A DNA stretch of 10,145 nucleotides from Lentzea sp. GTDB taxonomy: Bacteria; Actinomycetota; Actinomycetes; Mycobacteriales; Pseudonocardiaceae. The notes under the pieces were generated by a model. It was not told where the DNA came from. It saw nothing but the letters and a program-made list of their open reading frames with translations, and made no database searches. The DNA lies in the NCBI GenBank assembly GCA_030146905.1, contig JASLAV010000593.1, positions 1-10,145 of the forward strand. Direction: 5' to 3'. Position numbers and translations under genes: made by a program. Below are positions 6,314-10,145 of the stretch, piece by piece; the first letter of the stretch is position 1, and every line of letters starts with the position of its first letter.

Positions 6314-6817
6314 ATGATGATGCGACCACACCACAGAGACCACCACCACAGGCACCGCCACGGACCTTTCGGGGGCGGTGGCAGGGGCGGCCGCCAGAGG
6401 CGCGGCAACGTCCGGGCGGCCGTGCTGTCCTTGCTGGCAGAACGGCCGATGCACGGCTACGAGATCATCCAGGAGATCGCCAGGCGCACCGGCGGCGCGT
6501 GGAGCCCGAGCCCCGGCTCGGTCTACCCGACGCTGCAGATGCTCGCCGACGAAGGCCTCGTCTCCGCACTGGAAGAAGGAGGCAAGAAGCTGTTCACCCT
6601 CACCGAGCACGGCAGGACGGAGCACACGGCCCCGCCCTGGCGCGACATCGAGATCCAGCTGGACCCGGTGGACGGCGAACTGCGCACAGCGGTCAGGCTG
6701 CTGGGCGCCGCGATGGAGCAGATCTCCCACGCGGGCACACCCGAGCAGAAGACCCGTGCGACCGAGCTCTACAACGAACTGCGGCGCAAGCTGTACGCCA
6801 TCCTCGCCGAGGAGTGA
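6314..6817 (+). CDS. PadR family transcriptional regulator with His-rich N-terminus
   Basis: A 167-residue DNA-binding repressor. The winged-helix domain (about 33-105) has the family hallmarks NVRAAVLSLLAERPMHGYEI (32-51) and SPSPGSVYPTLQMLADEGLV (64-83), then a wing ending in the LFTLTEHG type. The C-terminal part (about 112-167) is helical and suits dimerisation. The first 30 residues contain seven histidines within residues 6-16, followed by Gly/Arg, an extension seen in a subset of actinobacterial PadR proteins and possibly metal-sensing. There is no ribosome site before ATG 6314 (ATGATGATG, so 6317 or 6320 are alternatives). Together with the upstream TATA-like core this suggests a leaderless message. 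It converges on the aldo/keto reductase gene with one base between stops. The ligand and target genes cannot be told. Confidence 0.93.
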   Translation: MMMRPHHRDHHHRHRHGPFGGGGRGGRQRRGNVRAAVLSLLAERPMHGYEIIQEIARRTGGAWSPSPGSVYPTLQMLADEGLVSALEEGGKKLFTLTEHGRTEHTAPPWRDIEIQLDPVDGELRTAVRLLGAAMEQISHAGTPEQKTRATELYNELRRKLYAILAEE

Positions 6818-6818
6818 C

Positions 6819-7796
6819 CTACCACCGGTCGTGCACGTGCGGCCGGATCAGCTCGTCGTACACCTCGGCAACGGCCTTGCCGTCCACCGGTTCGAGCTGC
6901 GCCGCCTGCGCGTTGGCCCGCGCCTGCTCCACGTTGCGAGCACCGGGGATCACCACCGTGACGCCGGACTGGTCCACGATCCACCGGAGCGCGAACTGCG
7001 CCATCGTGGCACCTTCCGGCACCAGCGGCCGGAGCCGCTCAACAGCCTCCAGGCCGACCTCGTAAGGCACCCCGGAGAAGGTCTCGCCGACGTCGAAGGC
7101 CTCGCCGTTGCGGTTGTAGTTGCGGTGGTCATCCGCACCGAAAGTCGTCGCCTTGTCGTACTTCCCGGTCAACAACCCCGACGCGAGCGGCACCCGCGCG
7201 ATGATCGCGACCCCCGCCTCGGCCGCCTTGGGCAGCACCTCTTCGAGAGGCTTGAGCCGGAACGCGTTCAGGATGATCTGCACGCTGGCCACGTGCGGAC
7301 GCCGGATCGCCTCCAGCGCCTCCTCGACCTTCTCCACGGACACGCCGTAGGCGGCAATCCGCTGCTGCTCAACCATCTCGTCCAAGGTGTCGTACACCTC
7401 GTCACGGCTGTAGACCGCGGTAGGCGGACAGTGCAGCTGCACGAGGTCCAACGTGTCGACACCCAGATTGCGGCGGCTCCGGTCGTTCCACGCGAGGAAG
7501 TTCTCCCGCGAGTAACCCTCCGTCGTCTGCGCCGGCAGCCGCCGCCCCATCTTCGTGGCGACGAAGATCCCGTCGTCCTTGCGCTCCTTCAGAAACCGCC
7601 CGACGAGCGTCTCACTGCGACCATCGCCGTACACGTCAGCGGTGTCGAAGAAGTCGACCCCCGTGTCGGCCGCGGCGTGCAGCAACGCGAGAGCGTCGCT
7701 CTCGTCCACCTCGCCCCAGTCGGCGCCGAGCTGCCAGCAACCCAGCCCCACGACGCCGACCTGGCGGTTCAACCTGCCTGCATTTCGCTTCTCCAC
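6819..7796 (-). CDS. Aldo/keto reductase
   Basis: A cytoplasmic NAD(P)H-dependent oxidoreductase of the TIM-barrel AKR superfamily, 325 residues, normal length. The catalytic tetrad is visible: Asp51 and Tyr56 (FFDTADVYG), Lys82 (ATKMG) and His122 (LVQLHCPP). The C-terminal cofactor segment VIPGARNVEQARANAQAA is present. The opening GVVGLGCWQLGADWG is typical of the sugar/oxidoreductase-like AKRs. The physiological substrate cannot be told from sequence. GTG at 7796 fits the family N-terminus (EKRNAGRLNRQVGVVGLG), but no good ribosome site precedes it. A TAGGCT 13 bases upstream could be a -10 for a leaderless message, or the gene could be read from the two upstream minus-strand genes (gap 48 bases). 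It ends one base from the PadR stop. Confidence 0.95.
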   Translation of the reverse strand: MEKRNAGRLNRQVGVVGLGCWQLGADWGEVDESDALALLHAAADTGVDFFDTADVYGDGRSETLVGRFLKERKDDGIFVATKMGRRLPAQTTEGYSRENFLAWNDRSRRNLGVDTLDLVQLHCPPTAVYSRDEVYDTLDEMVEQQRIAAYGVSVEKVEEALEAIRRPHVASVQIILNAFRLKPLEEVLPKAAEAGVAIIARVPLASGLLTGKYDKATTFGADDHRNYNRNGEAFDVGETFSGVPYEVGLEAVERLRPLVPEGATMAQFALRWIVDQSGVTVVIPGARNVEQARANAQAAQLEPVDGKAVAEVYDELIRPHVHDRW

Positions 7797-7844
7797 GAAT
7801 CCGAGCCTAATCCGCTGGGCGGGTAGAGGCCTACGCGTCGGCGG

Positions 7845-8525
7845 CTACCTCCATCCTGCTGTCGCCACTCGAACGGATTCGACCTGGTCGGACTCCTCGT
7901 TGACCGCTTCCGCAGCGATGACCACGAGTGCACTTCGCAGCGCACCCGACAGTTCCGCGATCTGGCTCAGCGCGTCAGCGTCCTGCACGTCCGCCAGCCG
8001 CAGGATCTCCAGCTGAGTCCGGATCTCCCACGCGGGCAACGGCGGGACGTCCTCGTACGGACTGGGTGACCTCGAATCGAATTCAGCCACCGACGACAGT
8101 TCCATGCAGTCCAGTTGTTGCGTGATGTCGCCAGAAAGACCGGCGCAGAAGTTCGACCACTCCTCGATCGAGGCGCGGTCCACGTTCGCATTTGCTCTCA
8201 GCACCAGTTCTGATGCCGTGGAAAGCAAGTCAGCCCGCTCAGTCTCCTCCGGCAACTCACCAGTCCCGGGATCAGCTGCGTACATCGCCAGACTCTGCTG
8301 TTGTGACGTCACAACCCGCAGAACAGCGCTTATGTCGCGCGACTCTGCCAACTCCACCAGGGAGCCGACAGAAAACGGCGCGGCGCCCTCGTCCACCACA
8401 CCGGCCGCCACGAGGACGGCTGACGCGCGATGGACGCATCCGAGCGCACTCAAGGTCAAGCCCCAGTCAGACGCGCCCTTGAGGGCGGTGGCGAGTTCTT
8501 CATACGGATCCTGCGGCATGATCAC
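7845..8525 (-). CDS. Hypothetical protein, 226 residues, low-GC gene
   Basis: I do not recognise a family. The protein is acidic, largely helical in composition, with no signal peptide and no membrane span. It starts MIMPQDPYEELATALKGASD and ends VRVATAGWR. The alternating Leu/Ala-rich helices and a helix near ILRLADVQDADALSQIAEL suggest a soluble helical bundle. ATG at 8525 has GGAG about six to eight bases upstream. The gene uses many AT-ending codons: rows in its middle (around 8101-8340) count 57-60% GC against about 70% nearby, which hints at transfer or relaxed selection. It lies 43 bases after the methyltransferase stop and 48 bases before the aldo/keto reductase start, all on one strand. 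A perfect 16-base palindrome lies inside it. Confidence 0.78.
   Translation of the reverse strand: MIMPQDPYEELATALKGASDWGLTLSALGCVHRASAVLVAAGVVDEGAAPFSVGSLVELAESRDISAVLRVVTSQQQSLAMYAADPGTGELPEETERADLLSTASELVLRANANVDRASIEEWSNFCAGLSGDITQQLDCMELSSVAEFDSRSPSPYEDVPPLPAWEIRTQLEILRLADVQDADALSQIAELSGALRSALVVIAAEAVNEESDQVESVRVATAGWR
8300..8315. repeat. Perfect 16-base palindrome inside the 226-residue gene
   Basis: GTTGTGACGTCACAAC reads identically on both strands. It encodes Val-Val-Thr-Ser-Gln in the leftward gene. The TGTGAC/GTCACA core resembles binding sites of several dimeric regulators, but the two-base spacing within TGTGA-N2-TCACA differs from the N6 of a CRP site. A perfect 16-mer is expected only about 0.15 times by chance in 10 kb of even composition. 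Confidence 0.5.
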
Positions 8526-8568
8526 AGACTCCAGAACATGTGCCAGAGGATCGCGGTGATGTCCCGCA

Positions 8569-9300
8569 TCAGAGGATCAGGCCTTTCGGCTTGTGCCGGA
8601 CGTGCAGCCGGTAGCCGACCGGGAAGCTCAACCCGTTCACGGACGCGATCGCCCGTTCGGCCACTTTCGCGGAGAATTCGATGCGAAGCACGGCTTCGAG
8701 GTCCTCGCGCTTCTCGAAACGCCATTCCGCGGTGACCCGGCGGAGAGAGAACCCGCTGTCCGCGAAGAACTTCTCGACCACGGTCGGGTCGTAGCGCGGT
8801 TCGTCGGCGCACAGCCATGGTCCGTACGGATCAGCCGAGCCGTCCAGGTCGACGATCGCGATCGCGCCGCCCGGCCGCAGCACCCGGTCCGCCTCGCGCA
8901 GTCCCGGCTCGCAACCAGGTCCGAAGAAGTACGCCGTTCGGGCGTGCACCAGGTCGGCCGAAGCGTCGTCGAGCGGGAGCCGTTGCGCGGGACCGGGAAC
9001 CACGCGGACGTTCGACAGCGAGGCCACGCGGTGCTTGGCGCGCACGACCAAGGGCGGGTGGGGTTCGACGCCCGTGACGGACTTCGCCGCCTGCGCGAAC
9101 AGCGGCAGGTGGAATCCGTCGCCGCAGCCGATGTCCACGACATCCCGGTCGGCAAACGGACATTCTTCGCTTATTGCCGCCCAAATCGCACCGTGGACGT
9201 CCTGCGCGCGGTTCTCGACCTCGTACACGTCGGGCCAGTGCCAGATGTTCGGACTTGGCACGACGTCCGCTGGGCGCACCGCGTTCAACGCCGCCCGCAC
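8569..9300 (-). CDS. Class I SAM-dependent methyltransferase
   Basis: A 243-residue soluble methyltransferase. The SAM site is motif I VVDIGCGDG (54-62), with the acidic ribose-binding residue Glu79 in VTGVEPHPP. Later come a motif II-like region, LPLDDASADLVHARTAYFF, and a motif III-like VLRPGGAIAIVDLD. An N-terminal signature, PSPNIWHWPDVYEVENRAQD (15-34), precedes the fold, and I recall it from uncharacterised actinobacterial methyltransferases. GTG at 9300 has GAGGGGA close upstream. ATG at 9384 has a better-spaced AGGGG, but the 28 extra codons use ATT, CGA, GCA, AAA, TCA and AGT heavily, unlike the rest, and would leave only 24 bases to the divergent gene, so 9300 is preferred. The substrate is unknown. 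The gene may head an operon with the 226-residue gene. Confidence 0.9.
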   Translation of the reverse strand: MRAALNAVRPADVVPSPNIWHWPDVYEVENRAQDVHGAIWAAISEECPFADRDVVDIGCGDGFHLPLFAQAAKSVTGVEPHPPLVVRAKHRVASLSNVRVVPGPAQRLPLDDASADLVHARTAYFFGPGCEPGLREADRVLRPGGAIAIVDLDGSADPYGPWLCADEPRYDPTVVEKFFADSGFSLRRVTAEWRFEKREDLEAVLRIEFSAKVAERAIASVNGLSFPVGYRLHVRHKPKGLIL

Positions 9301-9348
9301 GAATCCCCTCACGCAGACACTGTATGACCTCCATTTGCCTGCGACCGT

Positions 9349-9358
9349 ACGAATTCGT
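9349..9358. promoter_or_regulatory. Perfect palindrome ACGAATTCGT in the divergent methyltransferase/VOC intergenic region
   Basis: ACGAATTCGT is self-complementary and lies centrally in the 108 bases between the divergent starts at 9300 and 9409. It is AT-richer than its surroundings. Its position would let one dimeric regulator act on both genes. The palindrome is seen; operator function is inferred. Confidence 0.35.
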
Positions 9359-9408
9359 CCAATCACGGCGTAGCGTGTTGGCATCTCTTTCCCCTGCAGG
9401 AGGCGGCA

Positions 9409-10145
9409 GTGTCGATCGCGCCCAACACGCCCCAGCTCGCGCCGTTGCTGTCCGGAAGTCCGTGCTGGGTCGAGAGATCCGTCGACGACCTCAAGGGCGC
9501 GATCGAGTTCTACACCGGCCTGTTCGGCTGGCACTACGCCGACGACGCCGGCTACACGGTGGCGATGGTGGACGGCATCCCCGTCGCCGGGCTGCCGCAG
9601 GGTGATCCGGACGAGTGGCGGTTATACCTGGTCACACCGCATGCGCGCGCTACCGCGGAGAAGGCTTTCCACCTCGGAGGGTCGGTGCTGCGCAACCCCG
9701 AGGACGGTGCCGACCACACGCAGAGCACGGTGATCGCCGACCCGACCGGCGCCGTCGTCGGGTTCCGGCACGTGCCGCCGGACTGGCGGTTCGGCACGGG
9801 CGGGCACGGCGCGTACGCCTGGGCCGAGCTGAACACCCGTGACGGTGCGGTGGCCGACGAGTTCTTCGGCGAGCTGTGCCACTACGACATCACGCAGATC
9901 GGTGACGGGCACCGGCTGGACTACGCGTCCTGGTCCGTCGAGGGCACCGAGGTGATCGGCCGGCAGAAGATGGGGCGCGAGTTCCCTTACGGAGAGCGCT
10001 CCCACTGGATGGTGTACTTCAACGCCGCGCCCGAGATCGGCATCGACTCGGTGGCGTACCGGGTGCTGGAGCTCGGCGGCCGGGTGACCGTCGAGCCCTA
10101 CGACACCCCGTTCGGACGCATCACCGTCGTCGAGGACCACGCGGG
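9409..10145 (+). CDS. VOC family (glyoxalase/bleomycin resistance-like) two-domain protein (partial, C-terminus beyond right edge)
   Basis: The 245 visible codons form two tandem VOC domains. The first (about 15-125) opens SGSPCWVERSVDDLKGAIEFY and continues GLFGW. The second (about 133-245) opens HGAYAWAELNTRDGAVADEFF, with YRVLELGGRVTVEPYDTPFGR near the end. This arrangement matches the actinobacterial two-domain VOC proteins related to mycobacterial CFP30B (Rv0577), which are usually about 250-265 residues, so little is missing. The usual metal-ligand His/Glu set of glyoxalase I is not obvious, so a true glyoxalase reaction is doubtful; binding or detoxification of a small molecule is possible. 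GTG at 9409 has a strong GGAGG (9399-9403) five bases upstream. It is divergent from the methyltransferase gene. Confidence 0.92.
   Translation, partial: MSIAPNTPQLAPLLSGSPCWVERSVDDLKGAIEFYTGLFGWHYADDAGYTVAMVDGIPVAGLPQGDPDEWRLYLVTPHARATAEKAFHLGGSVLRNPEDGADHTQSTVIADPTGAVVGFRHVPPDWRFGTGGHGAYAWAELNTRDGAVADEFFGELCHYDITQIGDGHRLDYASWSVEGTEVIGRQKMGREFPYGERSHWMVYFNAAPEIGIDSVAYRVLELGGRVTVEPYDTPFGRITVVEDHA

Noticed and set aside
5097..6317. Rightward 406-codon frame opposite rlmN
   Set aside because: It is longer than rlmN, but its product is Arg/His/Val-rich shadow sequence, while the minus strand encodes a full RlmN.
6378..7826. Rightward 482-codon frame spanning PadR and the aldo/keto reductase
   Set aside because: It is out of frame with PadR and antisense to the reductase. 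It has no motifs and shows a shadow composition.
8522..8818. Leftward 98-codon frame between methyltransferase and unknown gene
   Set aside because: It overlaps the methyltransferase C-terminus in another frame and is Arg-rich. Only its end is outside the real gene.
9301..9384. Methyltransferase start at ATG 9384
   Set aside because: The ribosome site is well spaced, but the added codons have AT-rich third positions unlike the gene, and it would leave almost no promoter space for the divergent VOC gene. Kept as an alternative only.
1..10145. CRISPR array, tRNA, rRNA, integrase or toxin-antitoxin system
   Set aside because: No regularly spaced repeats, cloverleaf-like segments, recombinase motifs or paired small toxin/antitoxin genes were seen on either strand.

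Overview
The window is about 70% GC, with GC-rich third codon positions, frequent GTG/TTG starts and closely packed genes. A DUF2631-type membrane protein, a PknB-type Ser/Thr kinase, a His-rich PadR regulator and a secreted ricin-type lectin/metalloprotease all point to a filamentous actinomycete. A relative of Lentzea, Saccharothrix or Actinosynnema (Pseudonocardiales) is my guess from protein style, not a proven assignment.

Layout. Left edge (1-1512): a PotA-like polyamine-type ABC ATPase runs leftwards out of the window, divergent from a small DUF2631 membrane protein. Centre-left (1553-4499): a receptor-type Ser/Thr kinase with a transmembrane segment and a cysteine-containing repeated ectodomain is divergent from a secreted metzincin-like protein with a ricin B lectin tail. 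A strong intrinsic terminator closes the latter. Centre (4500-6236): a structured, MITE-like inverted repeat lies beside a 143-residue protein of unknown function, which sits downstream of rlmN (23S rRNA/tRNA adenosine C2 methyltransferase). Centre-right (6237-7796): a PadR regulator with a His-rich N-terminus, behind a palindromic CGATATATCG site, converges on an aldo/keto reductase with one base between their stop codons. Right (7845-10145): a lower-GC gene of unknown function lies downstream of a class I SAM methyltransferase. The methyltransferase is divergent from a two-domain VOC (glyoxalase-like) protein that is cut by the right edge.

Functional links. Most genes look like independent housekeeping or accessory loci. 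The minus-strand series methyltransferase, unknown protein, aldo/keto reductase (gaps of 43 and 48 bases) could be one transcript, as could rlmN plus the 143-residue protein (gap 52). The most suggestive pairing is the sensor kinase divergent from a secreted lectin-protease across 129 bases that hold a perfect 10-base palindrome. No complete new defence or biosynthetic system is evident. The least explained items are the kinase ectodomain, the noncanonical zinc site of the metzincin-like protein, the low-GC gene with an internal 16-base perfect palindrome, and the inverted-repeat element at 4555-4640.
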